Counted from the stretch's first letter, positions 29,401 to 39,124 are shown. The stretch is DNA of 64,000 nt from Polynucleobacter sp. MWH-Berg-3C6 (GCF_018881855.1 NZ_JACVPN010000001.1:744001-808000), one strand, 5' to 3'. Notes: generated from the sequence alone by a model not told the origin. Made by a program: numbers and translations.

Positions 29401-30516
29401 ATGGGTGATTCAGCTAATGGCCTGATTAATAGGCCAATTTTGGCATCTATTCACACTGAGGCCTTTCAACACAATTTAAACAGAGTTCGAGAACTTGCTC
29501 CAGAGTCCAAAATTTGGGCTGTCATTAAGTCTAGGGCCTACGGACATACTTTTGAGGCTGCCCTAAAAGGATTAGCCTCTACAGACGGTTTTGCCCTGCT
29601 AAATATGCCAAATGCGGTGCGTTTGAGGGAGCAAGGTTGGCAAGGTCGAATCCTACTTTTAGAAGGGTTATTTCATGAAAATGAATTAGCTCTGGCTGAG
29701 GAGCTGTCTTGTGACTTAGTGGTCCATTGTGAGGCGCAAGTGGAGTGGTTGGAAAAATATACATCCCATAAGCCATTTAATATTTTTCTGAAAATGAATA
29801 CTGGCATGAATCGCCTAGGCTTTAAACCTCATGCCTATAGAACAGTATTTCATCGTTTACATGCTATTGGTTGCAAGATGCATCATATGACCCATTTTGC
29901 AAACGCTGATCAAGTTGATCGTTTGCCTTCTGTTGGCAGTCAAGCGGAATTGTTTGATGACACGATTAAGGGCTTAGATGCACCAACATCTTTGGCAAAT
30001 TCAGCTGCGATTTTGTGGCATCGAAATTCCCTTGGCGATTGGGTAAGACCCGGAATCATGCTTTACGGCGCATCGCCAACAGGGATCTACGCAGATATTA
30101 AGAATGCACATTTGCGAGCGGTCATGCAGCTGCAAAGTGAAATTATTGACATTCAAGAATTGCAAAAGGGTGATCGCGTTGGTTACGGTGGTCGCTTTGA
30201 AGCACCAGAGGCAATGAGAATTGGCATAGTAGCTTGTGGTTATGCGGATGGCTACCCACGTCACGCAAAAGATGGCACACCAGTTTGGGTTGACGATGAA
30301 AGCAAAGACGGAGGGGTAATTTGCCCCATTGCTGGACGAGTATCTATGGACATGCTCAGTATTGATCTTCGTAATGCACCCAATGCCAAAATTGGGAGTG
30401 TTGTAGAACTTTGGGGTGATCGGGTTGCAGTCGACGACGTTGCGCAGATGGGCGACACGATTGGTTATGAGCTCCTTTGCGCCGTCGCACCCCGTGTACC
30501 ACTGATTGTGAAGTAA
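29401..30516 (+). CDS. alr: alanine racemase
   Basis: Alr makes D-alanine for peptidoglycan with PLP. The PLP-binding Lys lies in IKSRAYGH near residue 43, and the opposing catalytic Tyr in GYADGYPR; GRVSMDML is also conserved. The usual segment is K-A-N/D-A-Y-G-H, so Ser-Arg here is a change beside the cofactor Lys. I chose the ATG at 29401, seven bases after AGGAGG; a GTG at 29395 is in frame but too close to the ribosome site. The protein is 371 residues, normal for Alr. It is divergent from lplT. Confidence 0.93.
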   Translation: MGDSANGLINRPILASIHTEAFQHNLNRVRELAPESKIWAVIKSRAYGHTFEAALKGLASTDGFALLNMPNAVRLREQGWQGRILLLEGLFHENELALAEELSCDLVVHCEAQVEWLEKYTSHKPFNIFLKMNTGMNRLGFKPHAYRTVFHRLHAIGCKMHHMTHFANADQVDRLPSVGSQAELFDDTIKGLDAPTSLANSAAILWHRNSLGDWVRPGIMLYGASPTGIYADIKNAHLRAVMQLQSEIIDIQELQKGDRVGYGGRFEAPEAMRIGIVACGYADGYPRHAKDGTPVWVDDESKDGGVICPIAGRVSMDMLSIDLRNAPNAKIGSVVELWGDRVAVDDVAQMGDTIGYELLCAVAPRVPLIVK

Positions 30517-30546
30517 CTATGTAATCAGTCTTTACAGGAGTTAATA

Positions 30547-30577
30547 AAAAACCCCATTCAAATTGAGTGGGGTTTTT
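30547..30577. terminator. bidirectional rho-independent terminator
   Basis: AAAAACCCCA, then TTCA, pairs through a GAG-containing arm with TGGGGTTTTT, giving a long GC-cored stem with A-run and T-run on either side. It separates the converging alr and bamD genes. Confidence 0.88.
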
Positions 30578-30598
30578 GTTTGCGTCATGAAGTGCTAT

Positions 30599-31435
30599 TT
30601 ACTTATTCCAGAACTGCCACCATCGACGTTCTTTTGCAACGCGCTGTCCTGTCTCTAGCATTGGACTATCTGGAAAATTGAGTTTAAATACACGGGCTGT
30701 GTCGTTACTTAATTGAACCATGCCTAAATTCTCATACGACTTGTACAAAATATAAAGAGCTTCTTCAACAGCCGGCGCACGATCGTAGTCTCGGATGACC
30801 AGTTGTGCACGGTTGGCCGAGGCTAAATAGGCACCGCGTTGATAGTAATAGCGCGCCACAATCACATCTGCCTCAGCTAGAGAGTTGACGATATAGCGCA
30901 TTCTATCCAAGGCATCAGGAGCATATTTACTATTTGGGAAACGCTCAGCAACAACTTTGAAAGACTCAAACGCATCCTTAGCCGCTTGAGGATCGCGCTC
31001 ACTGAGGTCTTGACCTGTAAATTTTCCAAGCCAGCCCAAATCATCATTGAAGGTAATCAGGCCTTTGAGGTAGTAGGCATAGTCTAAGTTAGGGCTGCCT
31101 TGATGTAGTTTGATGAATCGATCAATAGCAACAAGTGCTTGGGCTTGTTCTTGAGCCTTCCAGTAACAATAGGCAGCATTAATTTGGGCTTGCTGTGAAT
31201 AAGGGCCGAATGGAAAGCGTGCCTCCAGCTTCTCAAAGTATTTTCCGCATTTAGCAAAGTCGGCATCATTTAATTTATCCGTTGCTTCGGAATAAAGCTT
31301 AGTCTCAGACCAAATATCGGTATCGTCCTTTTGACCATCAGCACCCGCACAAGCGCTCAGCAGAAATGCCGTAGTTAACAACAGCAAAAGGAGGTTTATA
31401 GAACTGATGCTGAAAAAAGGAGGCTTTTTTTGCAT
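30599..31435 (-). CDS. bamD: outer membrane assembly lipoprotein BamD
   Basis: BamD is an essential lipoprotein of the BAM complex that inserts beta-barrel proteins. From the ATG at 31435 the protein has a lipoprotein signal with lipobox LSAC (Cys29) and then five TPR-like repeats (KLYSEATDKLNDADFAKCGKYFEKLEARFPFGPYS opens the first). I chose this start because it places the hydrophobic core at residues 13-26; upstream in-frame ATG (31486) and the frame opening near 31513 would overlap the divergent rluD start. The bamD/rluD-pgeF divergent order is the same as in E. coli. Confidence 0.93.
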   Translation of the reverse strand: MQKKPPFFSISSINLLLLLLTTAFLLSACAGADGQKDDTDIWSETKLYSEATDKLNDADFAKCGKYFEKLEARFPFGPYSQQAQINAAYCYWKAQEQAQALVAIDRFIKLHQGSPNLDYAYYLKGLITFNDDLGWLGKFTGQDLSERDPQAAKDAFESFKVVAERFPNSKYAPDALDRMRYIVNSLAEADVIVARYYYQRGAYLASANRAQLVIRDYDRAPAVEEALYILYKSYENLGMVQLSNDTARVFKLNFPDSPMLETGQRVAKERRWWQFWNK

Positions 31436-31506
31436 GGCAGAGTGCCCGGTAGGCCTTAAACTGGCGTCTGATATTACGTCGGACATAACTGAAAGGCTCT
31501 TTAAGC

Positions 31507-32547
31507 GTGGCATTGCCGCAAACTCCTGATTCGAATCCTGTTGATTATATCGATGAAGAGGATTTCATCTCCCTGGAAATTCCCTTAGAGATGGCTGGGG
31601 AGAGGCTCGACAAGGTGCTGGCGGGGTCTTTGCCGGATTATTCCCGCAATCGACTCAAGGCTTGGGTCGAGGCGGGGGCGGTCATGGTCGATGGAAAGGT
31701 CACAAAAGCCCGCTATTTACTTCGTGGTGGCGAGAGTGTTAAGGTCTTTCCGCAAGAAATGCCTGAGCAGTTCGCCTTTAGCCCCGAAGATATAGCCTTG
31801 GATGTTGTTTATGAGGACGATTCTCTAATTGTGATCAATAAGCAACCAGGACTGGTTGTGCATCCAGCTGCTGGAAATTGGTCGGGCACCTTATTAAATG
31901 GTCTCTTATTCAGATATCCAGAGCTAAAGTTATTGCCGAGGGCAGGGATTGTGCATCGTTTGGATAAGGATACCTCTGGATTAATGGTGGTAGCGCGAAC
32001 TGCTCAAGCTCAAACATCGCTCGTAAGGCAGTTACAAGAGCGAACTGTAGGCCGTCGATATTTGGCTTGGGTGTGGGGTGATGCACCAAGTCAAGGCAAA
32101 GTTTTAGCTTCGGTTGGAAGAGATCAACGTGATCGTCTTCGAATGGCTGCTGGCAGCCCGCAAGGCAAACCCGCGGCCACTGTATTTCGTCGTTTGGCAA
32201 AAGCTAGCTTTGCTGAATCACCACTAGCCTTACTCGAATGTCGTCTTGAGACGGGGCGTACACATCAAATCCGCGTTCACTTAGAATCGCTCGGTTTTCC
32301 GCTGTTAGGCGACCCGGTTTACCGCAAGAAAACACCAGGAGCTGCAAAGTCTTTGCCCTTTGAGCGTCAAGCTCTGCATGCATATGCTCTAAGCCTGCAG
32401 CATCCACTATCCCAAAAGTGGATGACTTGGTTTCGTCTCCCACCTTCGGATCTAATGGACTTGCTGCCACAAATCGGCATGAGTGATGCAGTCTTGCCCA
32501 AGGAAGAGGCCTTGCTCGCATCCATTCAGAATGATCATCAATCATGA
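31507..32547 (+). CDS. rluD: ribosomal large subunit pseudouridine synthase RluD
   Basis: RluD modifies helix 69 uridines of 23S rRNA (1911, 1915, 1917 in E. coli). An S4 RNA-binding domain (about 28-85, ERLDKVLAGSLPDYSRNRLKAW) precedes the catalytic domain with Asp153 in HRLDKDTSG and TGRTHQIRVH. The 346-residue length is normal; it starts with GTG. Its stop overlaps the pgeF start as ATGA, matching the E. coli rluD-pgeF pair. Confidence 0.94.
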   Translation: MALPQTPDSNPVDYIDEEDFISLEIPLEMAGERLDKVLAGSLPDYSRNRLKAWVEAGAVMVDGKVTKARYLLRGGESVKVFPQEMPEQFAFSPEDIALDVVYEDDSLIVINKQPGLVVHPAAGNWSGTLLNGLLFRYPELKLLPRAGIVHRLDKDTSGLMVVARTAQAQTSLVRQLQERTVGRRYLAWVWGDAPSQGKVLASVGRDQRDRLRMAAGSPQGKPAATVFRRLAKASFAESPLALLECRLETGRTHQIRVHLESLGFPLLGDPVYRKKTPGAAKSLPFERQALHAYALSLQHPLSQKWMTWFRLPPSDLMDLLPQIGMSDAVLPKEEALLASIQNDHQS

Positions 32548-33305
32548 GTTTTATTCAGCCTGAATGGCCCGCTCCTGCAAGAGTTCGTTCATTGCTCACC
32601 ACTAGAGTGGGTGGTAACAGCGCTACACCATATGACACTCTGAATTTGGGCGATCACGTTGGAGATCAACATGCTGCGGTGATGGCCAACCGCCAAATTC
32701 TTGTCAAGCATTTACCTTCAGAACCCGTTTGGTTAAAACAGACGCACAGCGTACAAGTGAGTACACCCAAGAGTCGCGCGCAACACACTAGAAAGCCATT
32801 TGACGCTGATGCTGCAGTGACTAATATTCCTAATGAAGTGCTGGTAATCATGACGGCTGATTGCTTGCCAGTACTTTTCTCCAATGCTGATGGTTCAGTG
32901 GTGGGTGCTGCACATGCAGGCTGGCGTGGTTTATGTGATGGCGTATTAGAAAATACGGTCACTGCAATGCTAGAGCTTTCCTACCAGTCGACAGCTTCTG
33001 ATTTGATTGCATGGATGGGGCCGGCAATTGGCCCAAAATCATTTGAAGTGGGTGATGATGTATTACAGCGCTTTCAAGAATCCGGCTTGCATGATGTGCA
33101 GAAATGCTTTTTACCTATCCCCAATAAGCCTGGAAAGTATTTGGCTGACATCTTTCAACTGGCCTGCGATCGACTTCATGCGGTTGGCGTGACTTCTATA
33201 TATGGTGGTGGGATTTGCACCGTACAGGATGGGGGGCGATTTTTCTCCTATCGTCGCGATGGAGTCACTGGAAGGTTCGCTTCTTTGGTCTGGATATCCC
33301 AGTAG
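32544..33305 (+). CDS. pgeF: purine nucleoside phosphorylase/laccase-domain protein, peptidoglycan editing factor PgeF
   Basis: The 253-residue DUF152-family protein carries the metal-binding HSVQV, TADCLPVLF and AAHAGWRGL motifs. Members have been described as multicopper polyphenol oxidases, as purine nucleoside phosphorylases, and in E. coli (YfiH) as an enzyme that keeps L-Ser out of peptidoglycan. Which activity this one has cannot be told from the sequence. It is coupled to rluD by a four-base overlap. Confidence 0.88.
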   Translation: MSFIQPEWPAPARVRSLLTTRVGGNSATPYDTLNLGDHVGDQHAAVMANRQILVKHLPSEPVWLKQTHSVQVSTPKSRAQHTRKPFDADAAVTNIPNEVLVIMTADCLPVLFSNADGSVVGAAHAGWRGLCDGVLENTVTAMLELSYQSTASDLIAWMGPAIGPKSFEVGDDVLQRFQESGLHDVQKCFLPIPNKPGKYLADIFQLACDRLHAVGVTSIYGGGICTVQDGGRFFSYRRDGVTGRFASLVWISQ

Positions 33306-33353
33306 GCCAATTTTCTGCGGGTAAACACTAGCTTAGCCCTATGGCTAGGGTTA

Positions 33354-33381
33354 TTGCGTATAACCTTATATGCCTTATAGA
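33354..33381 (+). promoter_or_regulatory. candidate sigma-70 promoter of phaC
   Basis: TTGCGT (33354-33359) and TATAGA (33376-33381) are separated by 16 bp and lie upstream of phaC in a 110-bp intergenic stretch. Each hexamer departs from consensus, so confidence is limited. Confidence 0.4.
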
Positions 33382-33415
33382 TCGAGAATGATCCTAATTA
33401 ATTGAAGAGACCACT

Positions 33416-35047
33416 ATGTTTGCAGGCATGAATACCGGTGCGACCCCATCTTTGGCGCCGCACCATATGGCAATGATTCCACCAGAGCGTTTGGCAGAAA
33501 TTCAAAAAGAATATTTTGCTGAGTTGGCTCACATTGCCACCAATCCTGAAGCGATTGAAGTCAAAGACCGTCGCTTTGCAGGTAAGGCTTGGCATTCATC
33601 CTGGAGCAAGGTTATTGCTGCTACTTATTTATTGAACTCGAAACATCTCATGTCGCTGGCTAAAGCAGTTGATACAGATGAAAAGACAAGACAAAAGATT
33701 TTATTTACCACCGAGCAAATGATTGATGCGCTCTCGCCATCAAATTTTATTGCGACCAATCCCGAGGTTCTAGAAAATATCATCAGCACCCAAGGCCAAT
33801 CGATTCAAAAAGGAATCGTGAATTTATTGGGCGACATGAAAAAGGGCAAAGTTTCTCAAACCGATGAGAGCGCATTTGAGGTTGGTAAAAATATTGCTAC
33901 TACAGAAGGCCATGTTGTATTTCGTAGTGAATTATTTGAATTAATTCAATACACACCACTTACAGAAACTGTCTTTGAGCGTCCTTACCTGATGGTGCCG
34001 CCATGCATCAACAAATATTACATTTTGGATTTGCAGCCTGACAATTCGGTGGTGCGTCATATGGTTGCACAGGGGCATACAGTTTTTCTCGTTTCCTGGA
34101 AAAATCCAGATGCTTCTATGGCCGAAGTCAGTTGGGATGATTACGTAGGTAAGGGCGTGATTAAGGCGATTGATGTTGTGAAAGAAATTGGCAATACCAA
34201 GCAGATTAATATCCTGGGCTTTTGTGTTGGCGGTACCCTAACGACTTCAGCTTTAGCTGTATTGGCTGCACGCGATGAACATCCAGCTGCCAGCCTGACC
34301 TTATTTACCACCTTATTGGATTTCACCAACACCGGTATTTTGGACGTCTTTATTGATGAGGGTATGGTGGAGTTGCGCGAGAACACTATTGGCGGCAAGA
34401 ATGGCAAGTGCGGCATGATGTCCGGTTTGGATCTGGGCAATACCTTTTCTTTCTTGCGTCCTAACGATTTGGTTTGGAACTACGTGGTTGAAAACTACCT
34501 TAAAGGTAATTCTCCGCCACCATTTGATTTGTTGTATTGGAATGGTGACTCAACCAACTTACCAGGCAATATGTATTGCTGGTATTTGCGCCATACCTAT
34601 TTGCAGAATGACTTAGTCAAGCCTGGCAAGTTGAAGATTTGTGGTGAGAAAATTGACTTAGGCAAGATCAAGTGTCCTGCTTATTTATATGCCTCTCAAG
34701 AAGACCATATTGTTCCTTGGCAATCTGCTTATGAATCAACTCACTTGCTCAAAGGTAAAAATCGCTTTGTTCTTGGTGCCTCTGGTCATATTGCTGGTGT
34801 GATCAATCCGCCGGCAAAAAACAAGCGTTATTACTTTGAAAATAACAAGATTGCAGCAACTGCAGATGAGTGGCTCGAAGGAGCAAAACAGATTCCAGGT
34901 AGTTGGTGGCCTAACTATACCAAGTGGCTTGAGCAGTTTGCTGGTGAGAAAAAGCCAGCAAGCAATACATTTGGTAATGCCAAGTACAAAAAAATGGAAG
35001 CTGCACCAGGGGTGTATGTAAAAGAAAAGGCAGCTCAAGCTGCTTAA
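33416..35047 (+). CDS. phaC: class I poly(3-hydroxyalkanoate) synthase PhaC
   Basis: PhaC polymerises hydroxyacyl-CoA into PHA granules. The 543-residue protein has the lipase-like box GFCVGGT with nucleophile Cys270, the downstream Asp in ASQEDHIVPW and the His in GASGHIAGVINPP, completing the triad. Tryptophan-rich PGSWWPNYTKWL near the end is typical of class I enzymes, which act without PhaE or PhaR subunits. It is shorter than the 589-residue Cupriavidus enzyme because of a short N-terminus. Followed by phaB and phaR. Confidence 0.95.
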   Translation: MFAGMNTGATPSLAPHHMAMIPPERLAEIQKEYFAELAHIATNPEAIEVKDRRFAGKAWHSSWSKVIAATYLLNSKHLMSLAKAVDTDEKTRQKILFTTEQMIDALSPSNFIATNPEVLENIISTQGQSIQKGIVNLLGDMKKGKVSQTDESAFEVGKNIATTEGHVVFRSELFELIQYTPLTETVFERPYLMVPPCINKYYILDLQPDNSVVRHMVAQGHTVFLVSWKNPDASMAEVSWDDYVGKGVIKAIDVVKEIGNTKQINILGFCVGGTLTTSALAVLAARDEHPAASLTLFTTLLDFTNTGILDVFIDEGMVELRENTIGGKNGKCGMMSGLDLGNTFSFLRPNDLVWNYVVENYLKGNSPPPFDLLYWNGDSTNLPGNMYCWYLRHTYLQNDLVKPGKLKICGEKIDLGKIKCPAYLYASQEDHIVPWQSAYESTHLLKGKNRFVLGASGHIAGVINPPAKNKRYYFENNKIAATADEWLEGAKQIPGSWWPNYTKWLEQFAGEKKPASNTFGNAKYKKMEAAPGVYVKEKAAQAA

Positions 35048-35088
35048 GAACAGCAACAATTAACGCAGGTTTTTTTAAGGGGAAAGTA

Positions 35089-35829
35089 ATGTCTCAAAAA
35101 GTCGCATATGTAACTGGTGGCATGGGTGGTATTGGTACCGCCATTTGCCAACGTTTAGCAAAAGATGGATTTAAAGTGATTGCTGGTTGCGGTCCTAACT
35201 CTCCACGTAAAGATCGTTGGATTGCCGAGCAAAAGGCTTTGGGCTATGACTTCATCGCCTCCGAGGGCAATGTATCTGATTGGGACAGTACTGTTGCTGC
35301 CTTTGAAAAGGTTAAGACTGAAGTTGGTCGTGTCGATGTGTTGGTTAACAACGCTGGTATTACACGTGACAGTGTTTTCCGCAAAATGACGCCAGATGCT
35401 TGGAAGGCCGTAATTGATACCAACCTCAATTCATTATTTAATGTCACTAAACAAGTGATTGATGGCATGGTTGAAAACAACTGGGGCCGTGTGATCAATA
35501 TTTCTTCTGTAAATGGTCAAAAAGGCCAGTTTGGTCAATGTAACTATTCGACTGCAAAGGCTGGTCTTCATGGCTTCACCATGGCCTTGGCACAAGAGGT
35601 TGCTACAAAGGGTGTTACTGTGAATACGGTTTCTCCTGGCTACATCGGCACTGACATGGTTAAAGCCATTCGCGAAGATGTTCTTGAGAAGATTGTTGCT
35701 GGCATCCCAGTTAAGCGTCTCGGTACTCCTGAAGAGATCGCTTCAATCTGTTGCTGGATCGCTTCGGATGATGGTGGCTATGCAACTGGTGCCGACTTCT
35801 CTCTGAACGGCGGCATTCACACTGGTTAA
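35089..35829 (+). CDS. phaB: acetoacetyl-CoA reductase PhaB
   Basis: PhaB reduces acetoacetyl-CoA with NADPH to (R)-3-hydroxybutyryl-CoA, the PHB monomer. The 246-residue short-chain dehydrogenase has the TGGMGGIG cofactor loop, NNAGITRD, the catalytic Ser in INISSVNGQKGQFGQ, YSTAK, and the PGYIGTDMV segment characteristic of PhaB. A GGGGA ribosome site precedes the ATG. It follows phaC by 41 bases. Confidence 0.95.
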   Translation: MSQKVAYVTGGMGGIGTAICQRLAKDGFKVIAGCGPNSPRKDRWIAEQKALGYDFIASEGNVSDWDSTVAAFEKVKTEVGRVDVLVNNAGITRDSVFRKMTPDAWKAVIDTNLNSLFNVTKQVIDGMVENNWGRVINISSVNGQKGQFGQCNYSTAKAGLHGFTMALAQEVATKGVTVNTVSPGYIGTDMVKAIREDVLEKIVAGIPVKRLGTPEEIASICCWIASDDGGYATGADFSLNGGIHTG

Positions 35830-35836
35830 TACTGCA

Positions 35837-35854
35837 GTGCAGCATTTTCTGCAC
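35837..35854. promoter_or_regulatory. TGCA-rich inverted repeat between phaB and phaR
   Basis: GTGCAG (35837-35842) and CTGCAC (35849-35854) form a symmetrical site with a six-base spacer, next to a further CTGCAG. PhaR-type regulators bind TGC-rich sites and repress their own genes, so this is a candidate autoregulatory operator. A weak hairpin without a U-tract is the alternative. Confidence 0.35.
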
Positions 35855-35947
35855 ACTAAGTAATACGCAACATGGCTTATTTACCTTTACTTCAAGGAGA
35901 AGATAAACTAAGCTGATGTTGCGTTGCAGTATTCAGTAAGGAAAAAA

Positions 35948-36508
35948 ATGGTTACCCGTACAAAACGAGCTGGCGAAGACCGACTCATCAAGAAGTATCC
36001 TAATCGCCGTCTTTATGACACCCAAACAAGTACTTATGTCACCTTGTCTGACATCAAGGGTTTGGTAATGGCGAATGAAGTATTTAAAGTCATCGATGCA
36101 AAGACGGATGAAGATCTGACTCGCAATATTTTGCTGCAAATTATTCTTGAAGAAGAAGCTGGTGGCGCACCGGTGTTTTCTTCACAAATGCTTTCTCAAA
36201 TCATTCGATTCTATGGAAATTCTATGCAAGGTTTGATGGGAAATTATCTCGAAAAGACCATGCAGTCTTTTGTAGATATTCATAATAAATTGGGCGATCA
36301 AACTAAAGGCTTAGGTGCCGGTAGCACACCTGAGGCTTGGTCACAAATGATGAATCTCCAAAATCCACTCATGCAAGGCTTAATGGGTAATTACATGGAG
36401 CAGAGCAAAGACTTATTTGTGAAAATGCAAGAACAATTGCAGGGATCTCAAAACCTCTTTGGCAATTTCCCATTTACTCCACAGCCTACTAAATCTGAAA
36501 AAGAATAG
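35948..36508 (+). CDS. phaR: PHA synthesis repressor PhaR
   Basis: PhaR binds DNA and PHA granules and releases phasin genes when polymer accumulates. The N-terminal PHB/PHA accumulation DNA-binding domain is clear ([22 protein letters not shown], about 12-33). Two PHB_acc repeats follow, seen as the repeated [10 protein letters not shown] and [10 protein letters not shown]. The ATG at 35948 is chosen because AAGGA lies just upstream; an ATG 24 bases earlier lacks one. The 186-residue length is typical. Confidence 0.92.
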   Translation: MVTRTKRAGEDRLIKKYPNRRLYDTQTSTYVTLSDIKGLVMANEVFKVIDAKTDEDLTRNILLQIILEEEAGGAPVFSSQMLSQIIRFYGNSMQGLMGNYLEKTMQSFVDIHNKLGDQTKGLGAGSTPEAWSQMMNLQNPLMQGLMGNYMEQSKDLFVKMQEQLQGSQNLFGNFPFTPQPTKSEKE

Positions 36509-36510
36509 TT

Positions 36511-37869
36511 GTGGCTGGAAAAATCGGCTTTGTTTCCTTAGGTTGTCCTAAGGCACTCGTTGACTCAGAACTTATCCTCACGCAACTCAGCGCCGAAGGA
36601 TATGAGACCGCAAAAGATTATTCAGGTGCAGACCTCGTTGTTGTTAATACCTGTGGATTTATAGATTCCGCGGTTGAAGAGAGTCTTTCTGCAATTGGCG
36701 AGGCGCTTGCTGAGAATGGCAAGGTTATTGTTACTGGTTGCCTTGGTGCCAGAAAGAACGCTGACGGCAGCGATCTTATTCAGAGCATTCACCCTAAGGT
36801 CCTTGCAGTGACAGGGCCACATGCTACCAATGAGGTAATGCAGGCAATTCATTTGCACTTGCCAAAGCCCCATGATCCATTTACAGACTTAGTTCCGCCA
36901 GCCGGTGTAAAACTTACCCCCAAACATTATGTTTATTTAAAGATATCTGAGGGCTGCAACCATCGTTGCACTTTTTGCATCATTCCGAGTATGCGCGGTG
37001 ACTTGGTTTCAAGGCCAATTGGTGAGGTATTGCTAGAAGCCAAGCGCTTATTTGAATCTGGTGTAAAAGAGTTGCTAGTTGTTTCCCAAGATACCAGTGC
37101 CTACGGTGTCGATATTCAATATCGAACCGGATTTTGGGATGGCAAGCCAGTAAAAACGCGAATGTTTGATTTGGTAAACGCTTTAAATCAAATTGCTCGC
37201 GAACATCAGGCATGGGTAAGGCTGCATTATGTCTATCCTTATCCCCATGTGGACGACATCTTGCCTTTGATGGCGGAGTTTTCTGAGCATGGCTACGGTG
37301 TCTTGCCTTACCTTGATATTCCATTGCAGCATGCTCATCCCGATGTATTGAAGAGAATGAAGCGACCCGCTAGCGGGGAAAAGAATTTAGAGCGCATTCA
37401 AGCATGGCGTGCAGCTTGTCCTGATTTAGTTATTCGCAGTACTTTCATCGCAGGATTTCCAGGTGAAACCGAGGAAGAGTTTGAATACCTCCTGAATTTC
37501 TTGGATGAGGCGCAAATTGATCGCGCAGGTTGTTTTGCGTATTCGCCCGTTGATGGCGCAACTGCAAATCAATTGGAAAATCCAGTGCCCGATGCAATCC
37601 GAGAAGGACGTCGTGCAAGATTTATGGCCAAAGCAGAGAAAATTTCGATTCAGCGCCTTGGTAAAAAAGTGGGTAAAAGAGTTCAGGTGTTGATTGATCG
37701 AGTTGATGATTCTGGTGGAATTGGCAGAACCATTGGCGATGCCCCTGAAATTGATGGTCTGGTGAGGGTTTTGCCACCCAGCAAGCCATCAAAACGCTAT
37801 CGGGTTGGTGAAATCATCCGTGCAACGGTCATTAGCTCCCAAGGGCATGACCTAATAGCCGAAACTTGA
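36511..37869 (+). CDS. rimO: ribosomal protein S12 methylthiotransferase RimO
   Basis: RimO is a radical SAM enzyme that methylthiolates Asp88 of ribosomal protein S12. The 452-residue protein begins [17 protein letters not shown] (N-terminal Fe-S domain), has the radical SAM cluster C149-x3-C153-x2-C156 (CNHRCTFC), and ends with a TRAM domain. It starts with GTG two bases after phaR, so it is transcribed with the PHA genes despite its unrelated role. Confidence 0.95.
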   Translation: MAGKIGFVSLGCPKALVDSELILTQLSAEGYETAKDYSGADLVVVNTCGFIDSAVEESLSAIGEALAENGKVIVTGCLGARKNADGSDLIQSIHPKVLAVTGPHATNEVMQAIHLHLPKPHDPFTDLVPPAGVKLTPKHYVYLKISEGCNHRCTFCIIPSMRGDLVSRPIGEVLLEAKRLFESGVKELLVVSQDTSAYGVDIQYRTGFWDGKPVKTRMFDLVNALNQIAREHQAWVRLHYVYPYPHVDDILPLMAEFSEHGYGVLPYLDIPLQHAHPDVLKRMKRPASGEKNLERIQAWRAACPDLVIRSTFIAGFPGETEEEFEYLLNFLDEAQIDRAGCFAYSPVDGATANQLENPVPDAIREGRRARFMAKAEKISIQRLGKKVGKRVQVLIDRVDDSGGIGRTIGDAPEIDGLVRVLPPSKPSKRYRVGEIIRATVISSQGHDLIAET

Positions 37870-37939
37870 CGAATGTAATAAAAATGAAGGTCGTATCATT
37901 AATTAAGCCTATTTTTTGGGCTCAGCTAAGGGGGTTGTT

Positions 37940-39124
37940 ATGAGTCGTGATGTCGTTGTCTTAAGTGCTGTTCGTTCCGCTATCGGCGCCTTCAATGGCT
38001 CCCTCAGTAGCTTTGAGCCCTCCGAGCTTGGCGGTATTGTCATGAAAGAAGCGGTTGCTCGCTCTGGTGTAGATCCAGCATTAATTAATTATGTCACCGT
38101 TGGAAACACGATTCCAACAGATAGTCGTTATGCATATGTTGCTCGTGTCGCTGCTATTCAGGCTGGCTTGCCTATGGAATCTGTGGCAATGGCATTGAAC
38201 CGTTTGTGTAGCTCTGGCTTACAAGCAATCGTGACTACTGCTCAGCAAATTATGTTGGGTGATTGTGATTACGGTGTTGGCGGCGGCGTTGAAGTCATGT
38301 CACGCGGAATGTATGGATCACCAGCAATGCGCAGTGGTGCTCGCATGGGCGATACCAAAATGCTCGACTTAATGGTTGCCGTCTTGACTGATCCATTTGG
38401 CGTTGGCCATATGGGTGTTACTGCAGAGAACCTGGTTGAAAAATGGAAGCTGACGCGTGAAGAGCAAGATGCTTTGGCGGTTGAGTCACATCGTCGTGCA
38501 GCTAATGCAATCAAAGAAGGTCGCTTTAAGTCGCAGATCGTTCCAATTACGATTAAGTCTCGCAAGGGCGATATTGTGTTTGATACCGATGAGCATTGCA
38601 AACCAGATACCACTATGGAAACTCTGGGCAAGATGAAGGCCGTATTTAAGAAAGAAGGCGGCTCAGTTACTGCTGGTAATGCCTCCGGCATTAACGACGG
38701 CGCAGCTTTCTTTGTATTGGCAGATGCAGAAACTGCTAAGAAGGCTGGCCATAAGCCAATCGCTCGTTTAGTGTCTTATGCAGTGGCTGGTGTACCTAAT
38801 CACATTATGGGTGAAGGTCCTATCCCTGCAACTAAGCTTGCTCTTGAGCGCGCTGGCCTGAAATTAGATCAAATCGACGTAATCGAGTCGAATGAAGCAT
38901 TTGCGGCACAGGCTTTAGCGGTAACTAAAGGTCTTGGTTTAGATCCAGCTAAAACTAACGTGAATGGTGGTGCAATTGCTTTGGGTCATCCAATTGGTTG
39001 CTCTGGCGCCGCTATTGCGACTAAGGCAATCCATGAGCTACAACGTGTTCAAGGCAAATATGCTTTGGTAACGATGTGTATTGGTGGCGGTCAAGGTATT
39101 GCAACTATTTTTGAGCGTCTGTAA
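37940..39124 (+). CDS. acetyl-CoA acetyltransferase / beta-ketothiolase, BktB-like
   Basis: Thiolases condense two acyl-CoA molecules to beta-ketoacyl-CoA, feeding PhaB. The 394-residue protein has the nucleophile Cys in NRLCSSGLQAI, GHPIGCSGA and the second active Cys in VTMCIGGGQG. Segments such as MGVTAENLVEKW and IVPITIKSRKGDIVFDTDEH look closer to Cupriavidus BktB, which accepts propionyl-CoA, than to PhaA. If so it would link the propionyl-CoA pool to 3-hydroxyvalerate. The ATG at 37940 follows AAGGGGG; an upstream TTG is less likely. Confidence 0.9.
   Translation: MSRDVVVLSAVRSAIGAFNGSLSSFEPSELGGIVMKEAVARSGVDPALINYVTVGNTIPTDSRYAYVARVAAIQAGLPMESVAMALNRLCSSGLQAIVTTAQQIMLGDCDYGVGGGVEVMSRGMYGSPAMRSGARMGDTKMLDLMVAVLTDPFGVGHMGVTAENLVEKWKLTREEQDALAVESHRRAANAIKEGRFKSQIVPITIKSRKGDIVFDTDEHCKPDTTMETLGKMKAVFKKEGGSVTAGNASGINDGAAFFVLADAETAKKAGHKPIARLVSYAVAGVPNHIMGEGPIPATKLALERAGLKLDQIDVIESNEAFAAQALAVTKGLGLDPAKTNVNGGAIALGHPIGCSGAAIATKAIHELQRVQGKYALVTMCIGGGQGIATIFERL

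Noticed and set aside
35872..35916. A 14-codon open frame in the phaB-phaR gap that could be a leader peptide.
   Set aside because: No ribosome site and no amino acid bias suggesting attenuation.
37866..37899. TTGACG and TATCAT upstream of the thiolase as a promoter.
   Set aside because: The spacing is 22 bp, too long for a sigma-70 promoter.
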